DNA of 64,000 nt from Comamonas fluminis (GTDB lineage: Bacteria > Pseudomonadota > Gammaproteobacteria > Burkholderiales > Burkholderiaceae_C): NCBI RefSeq assembly GCF_019186805.1, contig NZ_CP066783.1, forward strand, positions 549,501 to 613,500, read 5' to 3'. The position numbers were made by a program, and so were the translations under genes. Positions 7,783 to 15,287 of this stretch are shown here, piece after piece (position 1 is the stretch's first letter; each line of letters opens with the position of its first letter). The notes under the pieces were generated by a model. The model was given only the letters and a program-made list of their open reading frames with translations. It was not told where the DNA came from and made no database searches.

Positions 7783-9126
7783 ATGAAAAGTCTTTCTTCG
7801 CTTGCATCCCCCGCATTTCTGTTGACTGCAATTGCCGCTGGTGTGCTGCTGGGCGCTTGCAGCGAGGGTGGAGACAATTCAGAAAAGGCTGCAGTGAAGC
7901 CGCAAGCCACGGCTGCTATGAGCCCTACTGCGGAGCTGGGAAAAAAGCTGTTTTTCGACAAGTCACTATCAGCATCGGGTGCCATGTCTTGTGCCACTTG
8001 TCATGACCCCGCATATGCCTATGGGCCGCCCAATGCGCTGGCGGTGCAAATGGGCGGATCTGCGCTCGACAAACCGGGTTTGAGGGCGGTGCCTTCGCTG
8101 CGCTACAAGCTGGTAACGCCTGCGTACTCTGATGCTTTGTTTGACCCAGATGGCGCAGAGCCGCCGGGGCCTGGCGGAGGCTTTAACTGGGATGGCCGTT
8201 CCAATACCCTGGCAGAGCAGGCGGCGCAGCCTTTGCTCAGTGATTTTGAGATGGGCAACCGCTCTGCGCAGGAGGTGGTGGATAAGGTGCGCCAGGCAAG
8301 CTATGCGCCCATGTTTCTGGAGGCATTTGGAGGCCAGGCGTTTGCCGATGCTGACAAAGCCTTTGTCTTTATCACCCAGTCGCTGGAAGCTTTTCAGAAA
8401 GAGGACCCGGACTTTCGCCCTTACTCCAGCAAATTTGACGCTTATGTGATGCGTGGTGAAGGCGTTCTGAGCGTGCCAGAGCAAAGAGGCAAGGCTGTTT
8501 TTTATGACCCAAGGCGTGGCAATTGCGCGGCCTGCCATATCCCGGATCTCAATCAGTTCACAGACCAGATGTATGCCTCCATTGGCGTGCCGCGCAATCC
8601 GGCGATTCCGGCCAATGGCAGTGAAAAATTCTATGACCTGGGGCTGTGCGGGCCGCTGCGCAAGGGGTTTACAGGGGCTGTTCCTGATTCATCGGACGAG
8701 TTGTGCGGCATGTTCAAGACGCCAACATTGCGAAATGTGGCTACGCGCAGCGTGTTCTTTCATAACGGCGTCATCACCTCTCTGGAGCAGGCGATTCGCT
8801 TCTACAACACACGCGATACGCATCCGGAAATCTGGTATCCGACGAAGGGTGGTGTTCCTCGTTCCACACCGTCTGCCAGCTTCCCTTCGTATGGGTTGGT
8901 CGCTACGCAGTACGACGGCGGCAAGGTCCAGAAGTTCAACGATCTGCCCGAGCGTTATCGAGAAAACATTGATCCGCAGATGCCCCTGGATGGACGGGCA
9001 CCAGCATCTGCTCCTGCCATGAGTGAGCAGGACATTGCAGACCTGATCTGCTTTCTCAATACCTTGACGGATGGGTTTGTAAAGCCTGCTGGCAAGGATG
9101 CAAGCTCAGGAAAGTGCGTGAGCTGA
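7783..9126 (+). CDS. Di-haem cytochrome c peroxidase/MauG-family lipoprotein
   Basis: 447 residues. The signal sequence ends in a lipobox (LLGAC), so it is probably anchored in the periplasm. Two c-type haem motifs, C70-A-T-C-H74 and C248-A-A-C-H252, define the bacterial CcpA/MauG superfamily. F-D-K-S-L-S-A-S-G before the first haem is typical. The family reduces H2O2 with electrons from small c-type cytochromes, though MauG members use peroxide to modify proteins. Divergently transcribed from the Tat phosphoesterase with about 190 bp between them. No strong ribosome-binding site precedes the ATG. Confidence 0.9.
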   Translation: MKSLSSLASPAFLLTAIAAGVLLGACSEGGDNSEKAAVKPQATAAMSPTAELGKKLFFDKSLSASGAMSCATCHDPAYAYGPPNALAVQMGGSALDKPGLRAVPSLRYKLVTPAYSDALFDPDGAEPPGPGGGFNWDGRSNTLAEQAAQPLLSDFEMGNRSAQEVVDKVRQASYAPMFLEAFGGQAFADADKAFVFITQSLEAFQKEDPDFRPYSSKFDAYVMRGEGVLSVPEQRGKAVFYDPRRGNCAACHIPDLNQFTDQMYASIGVPRNPAIPANGSEKFYDLGLCGPLRKGFTGAVPDSSDELCGMFKTPTLRNVATRSVFFHNGVITSLEQAIRFYNTRDTHPEIWYPTKGGVPRSTPSASFPSYGLVATQYDGGKVQKFNDLPERYRENIDPQMPLDGRAPASAPAMSEQDIADLICFLNTLTDGFVKPAGKDASSGKCVS

Positions 9127-9141
9127 TTGAGCGGAAGAAAT

Positions 9142-9176
9142 ACCAAAAAGGAGCGCATTGAGCGCTCCTTTTTGGT
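9142..9176. terminator. Bidirectional terminator
   Basis: A perfect 15-bp inverted repeat (ACCAAAAAGGAGCGC and its complement) around ATTGA, with A and T runs, between the convergent peroxidase and actP genes. Confidence 0.92.
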
Positions 9177-9226
9177 GTGAGCCTGCAGTGAAGGCTACAG
9201 GTGAGTCGTTGGCGATTGGCGGGCTA

Positions 9227-10969
9227 TCAGTGACCCGAAGCACCCGATGCACCCAGGCCCGTTTCGGAGCGGACTTGCTGCGCTGCGAAGGCTGCTTTTT
9301 CCTTTTCTGCCTGGCCGCTCTTGTCGAGCACCGAGAACAGCCACACGCCCACGAAACCGATGGTCATAGAGAACAGAGCGGGTGAGGTGTAGGGGAACCA
9401 GGCCGAGCCAGCAGGGTTGCCCAGGGTGGCTTCCCAGACGGATGGCGAGACGATGGTCAGACCCACGGAGGAGATCAGGCCCATGAAGCCGCCAATGACG
9501 GAGCCCTTGGTCGTGCAACCCTTCCACAGCACCGACAGCAGCAGCACAGGGAAGTTGGCCGATGCGGCGATGGCGAAGGCCAGTGCCACCATGAAGGCGA
9601 CGTTTTGCTTCTCGAACACAATGCCCAGCAGCACGGCGATGACGCCCAGGGTCAGCGTGGTCAGACGCGAAACCTTCAGCTCCGAAGCGCTGTCGGCCTT
9701 GCCGTTCTTGAACACGGTAGCGTACAGGTCGTGCGACACGGCAGAGGCGCCCGACAGGGTCAGACCGGCCACCACGGCCAGAATGGTGGCGAAGGCCACG
9801 GCAGAGATAAAGCCATAGAACACATCGCCGCCCACGCTCTTGGCCACCAGCACGGCAGCCATATTGGCTGTACCTGCGCCGCCCTTGATGACGCCCTTGA
9901 CGGTGTCAGACATTTCGGGGTTGGTGAGCACCATGGTGATGGCGCCAAAGCCGATGATGAAGATCAGGATGTAGAAGTAGCCGATCCACACCGTGGCCCA
10001 GCCCACGGACTTGCGGGCTTCCTTGGCGTCAGGCACCGTGAAGAAGCGCATCAGGATGTGGGGCAGGCCCAGCGTACCGAACATCAGTGCCATGCCGAAG
10101 CTGATGGCGGAGATGGGGTCCTTGATGAAGCCGCCTGGGCCCATGATGGATAAGCCTAATTTGGCCGCCACATCAGGCTCTTTGCCGCTGGCAGCTGCAA
10201 TTTCGGTCTTGACGCGCACACCGTCGGCGAACAGCTTTTCAAAGCTGAAACCGTAGTGAGACATGATCATGAAGCCCATGAAGGTCACGCCGGCCAGCAG
10301 CATGCAGGCCTTGATGATCTGCACCCAGGTGGTGGCGGTCATGCCGCCGAACAGCACATAGACCATCATCAGCACGCCCACCAGCACCACGGCAATCCAG
10401 TAGTCCAGGCCGAACAGCAGCTTGATCAGTTGGCCTGCACCCACCATCTGGGCGATCAGGTAGAAGGCCACCACCACCAGCGTGCCGCTGGCGGCAAACA
10501 TGCGGAACGGGCCTTGGGCAAAGCGGTAGCCGGCCACGTCGGCAAAGGTGAACTTGCCCAGGTTGCGCAGGCGCTCGGCCAGCAGGAAAGTCAGGATGGG
10601 CCAGCCGACCAGAAAGCCGATGGAGTAGATCAGGCCGTCATAGCCGCTCATCATCACCTGAGCGGAAATGCCCAGGAACGATGCGGCAGACATGTAGTCA
10701 CCGGCAATGGCCAGGCCATTCTGAAAGCCGGTGATGCCGCCGCCTGCGGTATAGAAATCCGCAGCGGATTTGGTGCGTCCAGCAGCCCATTTGGTGATCC
10801 ACAAAGTGGCCAGCACGAAGACGGTGAACATGATGATCGCCGTCCAGTTGGTGGCCTGTTTGGCGACATTGCCGATGTCGCCACCGGCGGCCAGGGCAGA
10901 ACCAGCAGCCGAGAGCAGGACAGAGGTAGCCAGCGCTGGAGCCAGCGCGCGTTGCAGGGAGCTCTTCAT
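9227..10969 (-). CDS. actP: Cation/acetate symporter ActP
   Basis: 580 residues, a sodium:solute symporter (SSS family) with about 13 membrane helices that takes up acetate and other short monocarboxylates. The N-terminal signal-like segment, [20 protein letters not shown] and the loop [11 protein letters not shown] match ActP closely. It overlaps the DUF485 gene upstream by ATGA, the standard yjcH-actP arrangement. An acetyl-CoA synthetase gene, often next to it in other genomes, is not seen here. Confidence 0.95.
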   Translation of the reverse strand: MKSSLQRALAPALATSVLLSAAGSALAAGGDIGNVAKQATNWTAIIMFTVFVLATLWITKWAAGRTKSAADFYTAGGGITGFQNGLAIAGDYMSAASFLGISAQVMMSGYDGLIYSIGFLVGWPILTFLLAERLRNLGKFTFADVAGYRFAQGPFRMFAASGTLVVVAFYLIAQMVGAGQLIKLLFGLDYWIAVVLVGVLMMVYVLFGGMTATTWVQIIKACMLLAGVTFMGFMIMSHYGFSFEKLFADGVRVKTEIAAASGKEPDVAAKLGLSIMGPGGFIKDPISAISFGMALMFGTLGLPHILMRFFTVPDAKEARKSVGWATVWIGYFYILIFIIGFGAITMVLTNPEMSDTVKGVIKGGAGTANMAAVLVAKSVGGDVFYGFISAVAFATILAVVAGLTLSGASAVSHDLYATVFKNGKADSASELKVSRLTTLTLGVIAVLLGIVFEKQNVAFMVALAFAIAASANFPVLLLSVLWKGCTTKGSVIGGFMGLISSVGLTIVSPSVWEATLGNPAGSAWFPYTSPALFSMTIGFVGVWLFSVLDKSGQAEKEKAAFAAQQVRSETGLGASGASGH

Positions 10970-11274
10970 TTCTGGGCGTCTTTCAGAATCTGCTGGGTCA
11001 TCTGGTCGAACTCGTTATTGGCACGACGGATGTAGAACAGGGTGATGACCACGGTGAACACGATCACAAACAGGGCGATGGGAATGCCCAATGTGGTGAC
11101 GCCAGAGCCAAGGGGCTGGGCCAGGAATTCCTTGTCAAAGGCAATCAGGGCCACATAGCCGTAGTAAACGATGAGCATCAGCAGCGTCAGCACACCGCCC
11201 AGTCGATTTCGCTTGCTGCGCAGCTGCAGGTAGGCAGGGTTGCGCTGAATTTTTTCTATCACCGGATCATTCAC
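10966..11274 (-). CDS. DUF485 membrane protein (YjcH-like)
   Basis: 102 residues with two membrane helices, the standard partner encoded just upstream of actP. The start is taken as GTG at 11274 because it is preceded by a strong ribosome-binding site (AAGGAGA) at 8-base spacing and gives the family's length and N-terminus (VNDPVIEKI). An in-frame ATG at 11343 would add an unconserved extension. Its last four bases overlap the actP start. Exact role in acetate transport is unknown. Confidence 0.9.
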   Translation of the reverse strand: MNDPVIEKIQRNPAYLQLRSKRNRLGGVLTLLMLIVYYGYVALIAFDKEFLAQPLGSGVTTLGIPIALFVIVFTVVITLFYIRRANNEFDQMTQQILKDAQK

Positions 11275-11568
11275 AGTGTTGTCTCCTTGGAAGGCATGCC
11301 TGCTCGCTTTTATCGATATGAATTGCTGTGCAGGTCGAGCCATTCTGTGAACCCCATCTGACCGCCTCCTTACTTACGATATGGGTGTTTTCACTGGGTT
11401 TTTCATATCGAAAAAAAGTGGGTTCGGGTTAATCCTGAAAGGGTCGGGAAAAGCCTTGTCCCAATTTTTGACAAAGCAAATTTTTGTAAGTTAGCGGTCA
11501 GTTGCCACTTTGATATTGGAAAAACAGGCGGGTTGGCGGCGCCTGAAATCAATATTAAGGAGACAAAC
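11275..11568. other. Divergent intergenic region with a CGATATG inverted repeat
   Basis: This 294-bp gap separates the yjcH-actP operon from the MHS transporter and must hold both promoters. CGATATG occurs at 11314-11320 and 11377-11383, and its reverse complement at 11404-11410, so the last two form an inverted repeat around a 20-base spacer. This could be an operator shared by the two transport units, but no known regulator site was recognised. Confidence 0.35.
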
Positions 11569-13251
11569 ATGGCCATCAATGCGACAGCAAATGCGGGAGG
11601 TAAATCGGCTTCACGGCCGATGAGTTCAGAAGAGCGCAAAGTCATTTTTGCGTCATCACTTGGCACGGTGTTCGAGTGGTACGACTTCTATCTATACGGC
11701 TCGCTGGCGGCCATCATCGCCAAGCAATTCTTCAGTGGGCTGGATGCGGGGTCAGCCTTCATCTTTGCGCTGCTGGCTTTTGCGGCTGGTTTCATCGTGC
11801 GGCCGTTCGGGGCGCTGGTGTTCGGCCGTTTGGGTGACATGATCGGGCGCAAGTACACCTTTCTGGTGACGATTCTGATCATGGGCCTGTCCACCTTCAT
11901 CGTGGGCATCTTGCCAACCTATGCCAGCATTGGCGTGGCAGCTCCCATCATTCTGATTGCCTTGCGCATGCTGCAAGGTCTGGCGCTGGGCGGTGAGTAT
12001 GGCGGCGCTGCCACCTATGTGGCTGAGCATGCGCCTGATGGCAAGCGTGGTGCCTATACATCCTGGATTCAGACGACTGCGACACTGGGCCTGTTCCTGT
12101 CTCTGCTGGTGATTCTGGGTGTGCGCACCTCGGTGGGCGAGGAAGCATTTGTGGACTGGGGCTGGCGCATTCCATTCCTGGTGTCCATCCTGCTGCTGGC
12201 TATCTCGGTATGGATTCGCATGACGCTGTCCGAGTCGCCTGCGTTCCAGAAAATGAAGGCCGAGGGCAAGGTTTCCAAGGCGCCGCTGAAGGAATCCTTT
12301 GGTCAGTGGAAGAACCTGAAAGTCGTGATTCTGGCCCTGCTGGGCCTGACGGCAGGGCAGGCTGTGGTCTGGTACACAGGTCAGTTCTACTCGCTGTTCT
12401 TCCTGACGCAGCAACTCAAGGTTGACGCGGTGACCGCCAACCTGATGATTGCCGCCGCACTGCTGCTGGGCACGCCTTTCTTTGTGATCTTCGGAACGCT
12501 GTCCGACAAGATTGGCCGCAAGCCCATCATCATGCTGGGCTGCATTCTGGCGGTGCTGACTTATTTCCCCGCATTCAAGGCGCTGACCGAAGCGGCCAAT
12601 CCTGATCTGGCCGCTGCGCAAGCCAAGAACAAGGTGGTCATCGTGGCAGACCCTGCGGAGTGCTCGTTCCAGTTCAACCCCACAGGTACAGCCAAGTTCA
12701 CCAGCTCATGCGACGTTGCCAAGCAAGCTCTGGCCAATCGCTCTGTGAGCTATGAAAGCGAAGAAGCACCTGCAGGTACACCCGCTGTTATCAAGATTGG
12801 CGCAGACACCATTCCCAGCTATTCCCTGGCAGGCCTGAGTCCTGATGATCTGAAGGCCAAGGGTGCGGAGTTCAGCAAGGCTGTGACGGAAACCCTGAAG
12901 AAGGATGGCTATCCTGACAAGGCTGACCCCAGCAAGATGAACAAGCCCATGATGATTGCCATCCTGTTCTATCTGGTGCTGCTGGTGACCATGGTCTATG
13001 GCCCGATTGCAGCCATGCTGGTGGAGCTGTTCCCCACCCGTATCCGCTACACCTCGATGAGCCTGCCCTATCACATCGGCAATGGCTGGTTTGGTGGGCT
13101 GCTGCCCACCATGTCCTTCGCCATCGTGGCGCAGACCGGCAATATGTATAACGGCCTGTGGTACCCCATCATCATTGCCGGTGTGACGGCTGTGATCGGG
13201 ACGCTGTTCGTGTCCGAAACCAAAGATCGCAATATCTACGCAGAAGACTGA
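11569..13251 (+). CDS. MHS-family MFS transporter with a large extracytoplasmic loop
   Basis: 560 residues; typical metabolite:H+ symporters have about 430. The start ATG at 11569 follows AAGGAG. The family signature is clear: V-F-E-W-Y-D-F-Y-L-Y-G in helix 1, G-R-L-G-D-M-I-G-R-K in loop 2-3 and S-D-K-I-G-R-K-P in loop 8-9. Between helix 9 and helix 10, residues roughly 345-465, sits an insertion of about 115 residues with two cysteines (near E-C-S-F-Q and S-S-C-D-V). By MFS topology this loop faces the periplasm. Position opposite actP suggests an organic-acid substrate, which is inference. Confidence 0.87.
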   Translation: MAINATANAGGKSASRPMSSEERKVIFASSLGTVFEWYDFYLYGSLAAIIAKQFFSGLDAGSAFIFALLAFAAGFIVRPFGALVFGRLGDMIGRKYTFLVTILIMGLSTFIVGILPTYASIGVAAPIILIALRMLQGLALGGEYGGAATYVAEHAPDGKRGAYTSWIQTTATLGLFLSLLVILGVRTSVGEEAFVDWGWRIPFLVSILLLAISVWIRMTLSESPAFQKMKAEGKVSKAPLKESFGQWKNLKVVILALLGLTAGQAVVWYTGQFYSLFFLTQQLKVDAVTANLMIAAALLLGTPFFVIFGTLSDKIGRKPIIMLGCILAVLTYFPAFKALTEAANPDLAAAQAKNKVVIVADPAECSFQFNPTGTAKFTSSCDVAKQALANRSVSYESEEAPAGTPAVIKIGADTIPSYSLAGLSPDDLKAKGAEFSKAVTETLKKDGYPDKADPSKMNKPMMIAILFYLVLLVTMVYGPIAAMLVELFPTRIRYTSMSLPYHIGNGWFGGLLPTMSFAIVAQTGNMYNGLWYPIIIAGVTAVIGTLFVSETKDRNIYAED

Positions 13252-13292
13252 TGAACGCATGGGCGCTGCACTTGTTGCAGCGCTGCAGCCAG

Positions 13293-13325
13293 AGCCCGCA
13301 AGGTGAATGCCCTGTGGGCTTTTTG
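13293..13325 (+). terminator. Rho-independent terminator after the MHS transporter
   Basis: AGCCCGCA / TGTGGGCT stem (one G-T pair) around a 12-base loop, followed by TTTTT. It lies about 40 bases after the transporter stop. A second hairpin (GCGCTGCA / TGCAGCGC) precedes it at about 13263-13285. Confidence 0.75.
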
Positions 13326-13331
13326 CTTTAT

Positions 13332-13601
13332 CTAGGGTCTGTTGAGAATTGAGCGAGGTCGCGAAGGATTCTGGCCGCTTGCCAATCTAGGCGCGTGACG
13401 CCGTGCGGGTGCTCACCCGCACAAGAAGCGCAACGACGAGTGGCGGGCGGCCAGATTCCTTCCCTTCGGGTTGCCGCGACAGGAGACCGTCTGCGTTGTT
13501 GCATGCCCTCGCAAGGCATGAGCATTGCTTCGGCCATGCGCCTAGCATCCAGCTTCCTGTCGCTGCAACGCGATCCTCGCCTAAATCTCAACAGACCCTA
13601 G
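13332..13601. mobile_element. 270-bp non-coding element with terminal inverted repeats (MITE-like)
   Basis: The two ends are inverted repeats of about 33 bp: CTAGGGTCTGTTGAGA at 13332 and its complement ending at 13601, continuing inward through a GCGAGG-TCGCG block with a few mismatches. Inside are two further inverted repeats: a left arm (about 13363-13460) closed by the hairpin GTGCGGGT-gctc-ACCCGCAC at 13403-13422, and a right arm (about 13472-13568) with GCATGCC / GGCATG at its tip. The outermost CTAG at each end may be a target duplication. The open frames across it are of no recognised family. It fills most of the 521-bp gap between the transporter and the porin. No transposase is present, so it would be mobilised in trans, if at all. 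Confidence 0.7.
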
Positions 13602-13772
13602 CGATCATGAGTTACAGCAGTGTGGCAACAAAGCATCAGTGCTTCATTTTTTTAAGCGGCAAATCAAGCTTTTGAGAGCCTCCCGCCTAGAATCACTCCT
13701 AGCCGCGAGAGGGCCAAAAGCCTACAAGCCAATGCGGTGCAAAAACACTATCTCAAGATTCAGGAGCATTGA

Positions 13773-14789
13773 ATGACCAAGATGACTCGCATCGCACTGG
13801 CCGCACTGGCTGTGATGGGCGCAACCACTGCAATGGCACAGAGCAGCGTGACGCTGTATGGCCGTATCAATACCACTGTTGAGCGCCAGAAAATTGGTGA
13901 CCAGAGCAACACAGTAATGCAAGACAACAATTCGCGTTGGGGCATTCGTGGTACAGAGGATCTGGGAGGTGGCCTGAAGGCTGGCTTTATCTTGGAAAGC
14001 GGCTTTAAGTCTGATACCGGTGCAGGCTCGGCAGCCGGCGGCATGACTTTCGGTCGTCAAAGCGAACTGAACCTGTCCGGCAACTTCGGTATGGTTCGTC
14101 TGGGTAACTTCTTCCCTGAGTCGTATTTCGCATCCGCCGACTATGTCAGCATGCATAACCATGACACCGGACCTTCCAGCGACGCTCTGTATCAAGATCC
14201 CAACTGGATGGGTGCTTCTGCAGGCGGTCAAGGTGGTGCAGGTGGTGTAGGTACTACCAATAAGGTTGCCTATCGCACGCCTTCCATGAGTGGCTTCTGG
14301 GCGGAAGGCTCTGTATCTCTGCACGAAAAGGCAGCAGGCACTGCCAACAAAAATGGCTATGACCTGGCTGCCAACTATGCCGCAGGCCCTCTGCACCTGG
14401 GTGCCGCATACAGTAACTGGAACAGCAACTGGCAAGCTTCGTTGCGTGGTCTGTACTCCTTTGGTGCTGTGACCTTGGGTGCTTACTACCAGCGCAATGA
14501 TGAGACTTTTGCGGGTTCGCGCAACAACTTCCGCCTGTCCGCTATGTACGCTATGGGTGCGTCTGAGTTCCATGCGAACGTGGGTCGTGCAAATAGCTGG
14601 AGCAATATCAGCAACTCTTCTGCAACTCAATACACATTGGGTTACAACTACAATCTGAGCAAGCGTACGAAGCTGTATGGTTACTACACTCGTGTTAACA
14701 ACAGCACCAATGCTTTCTATGGGTTGAATGCTGCAGACAAGGGCAAGGACTTCAGCTCCTTCGCTCTGGGCGTGCGCCACAACTTCTAA
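13773..14789 (+). CDS. Outer-membrane porin (Gram-negative porin family)
   Basis: 338 residues with a signal peptide (basic start, Ala-rich core, cleavage after A-M-A) and mature N-terminus QSSVTLYGRI, the hallmark of betaproteobacterial general porins of the Omp32/OmpC type. It shows the 16-strand pattern of alternating residues, and the last residue is Phe (RHNF), the usual BAM recognition signal. A good ribosome-binding site (AGGAG) precedes the ATG. Transport specificity is not readable. It has its own terminator and probably forms a single-gene unit. Confidence 0.92.
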   Translation: MTKMTRIALAALAVMGATTAMAQSSVTLYGRINTTVERQKIGDQSNTVMQDNNSRWGIRGTEDLGGGLKAGFILESGFKSDTGAGSAAGGMTFGRQSELNLSGNFGMVRLGNFFPESYFASADYVSMHNHDTGPSSDALYQDPNWMGASAGGQGGAGGVGTTNKVAYRTPSMSGFWAEGSVSLHEKAAGTANKNGYDLAANYAAGPLHLGAAYSNWNSNWQASLRGLYSFGAVTLGAYYQRNDETFAGSRNNFRLSAMYAMGASEFHANVGRANSWSNISNSSATQYTLGYNYNLSKRTKLYGYYTRVNNSTNAFYGLNAADKGKDFSSFALGVRHNF

Positions 14790-14857
14790 TTTGTGCACCG
14801 CGTAAGCGGTGTCTCCAGCACCTGCAGCTGATAATGCAGACCATTACTCCAAGTTCA

Positions 14858-14888
14858 TACCCCATGTCGAAAGGCATGGGGTTTTTTC
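14858..14888 (+). terminator. Porin terminator
   Basis: CCCCATG (14860-14866) and CATGGGG (14875-14881) form the stem, followed by six T. Confidence 0.88.
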
Positions 14889-15001
14889 GTATGTGTTTTG
14901 GCTGCTGTAGTAAGCCATGTGAAAACTCCATATTGCTCAATGTTCAGGCGTGAGAGGGAGAGCGTTTCTTGCGCACTCATTCAACAACTTCGGAGACGTC
15001 T

Positions 15002-15139
15002 ATGTGGAAGATTGCGATCGGGTTCGTGGTGTTTGCGGCGATATCGCTGTTTGTGATCTTCAAGGCTGGTGACAGCGTTGATATGAGTGGAGAAAAGCAT
15101 GGGGCGGATGCCATTCATGCGCCAGCAGAATCAAAATGA
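15002..15139 (+). CDS. 45-residue membrane protein
   Basis: A short gene with a good ribosome-binding site (CGGAGACG) before ATG 15002 and stop at 15137-15139. It begins MWKIAIGFVVFAAISLFVIF, one membrane helix, followed by a short hydrophilic tail with D-M-S-G-E-K-H-G and an Ala/Pro-rich end. The topology is probably N-in with a short periplasmic tail. A strong terminator follows within 25 bases, so it is a complete small transcription unit. I recall similar short proteins in related genomes but cannot name a family. Confidence 0.68.
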   Translation: MWKIAIGFVVFAAISLFVIFKAGDSVDMSGEKHGADAIHAPAESK

Positions 15140-15159
15140 ATAACGCCTTATCTGGCTGC

Positions 15160-15185
15160 AGGCCCCGCATGACGGGGCTTTTTTG
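15160..15185 (+). terminator. Rho-independent terminator
   Basis: AGGCCCCG / CGGGGCTT stem with a five-base loop, then a T run; it closes the 45-residue gene. Confidence 0.87.
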
Positions 15186-15287
15186 CATCTGTTGATGTGG
15201 TGGGCAAAGCCTTAATGCACATGCCACGCCAAGGTGCATATCAGGACTGCCTAGAATGTTTGGCCTCCATAGAAAAGACCGCAGAAC

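Noticed and set aside
7665..7997. 110-codon minus-strand frame over the start of the peroxidase gene
   Set aside because: Antisense to a clear signal peptide and first haem motif.
11403..11666. 87-codon minus-strand frame between yjcH and the MHS transporter
   Set aside because: It overlaps the start of the transporter and has no ribosome-binding site; a chance frame.
13328..13591. 87-codon minus-strand frame across the 270-bp element
   Set aside because: It spans the inverted-repeat element from end to end and its sequence is explained by the repeat structure; no conserved domain.
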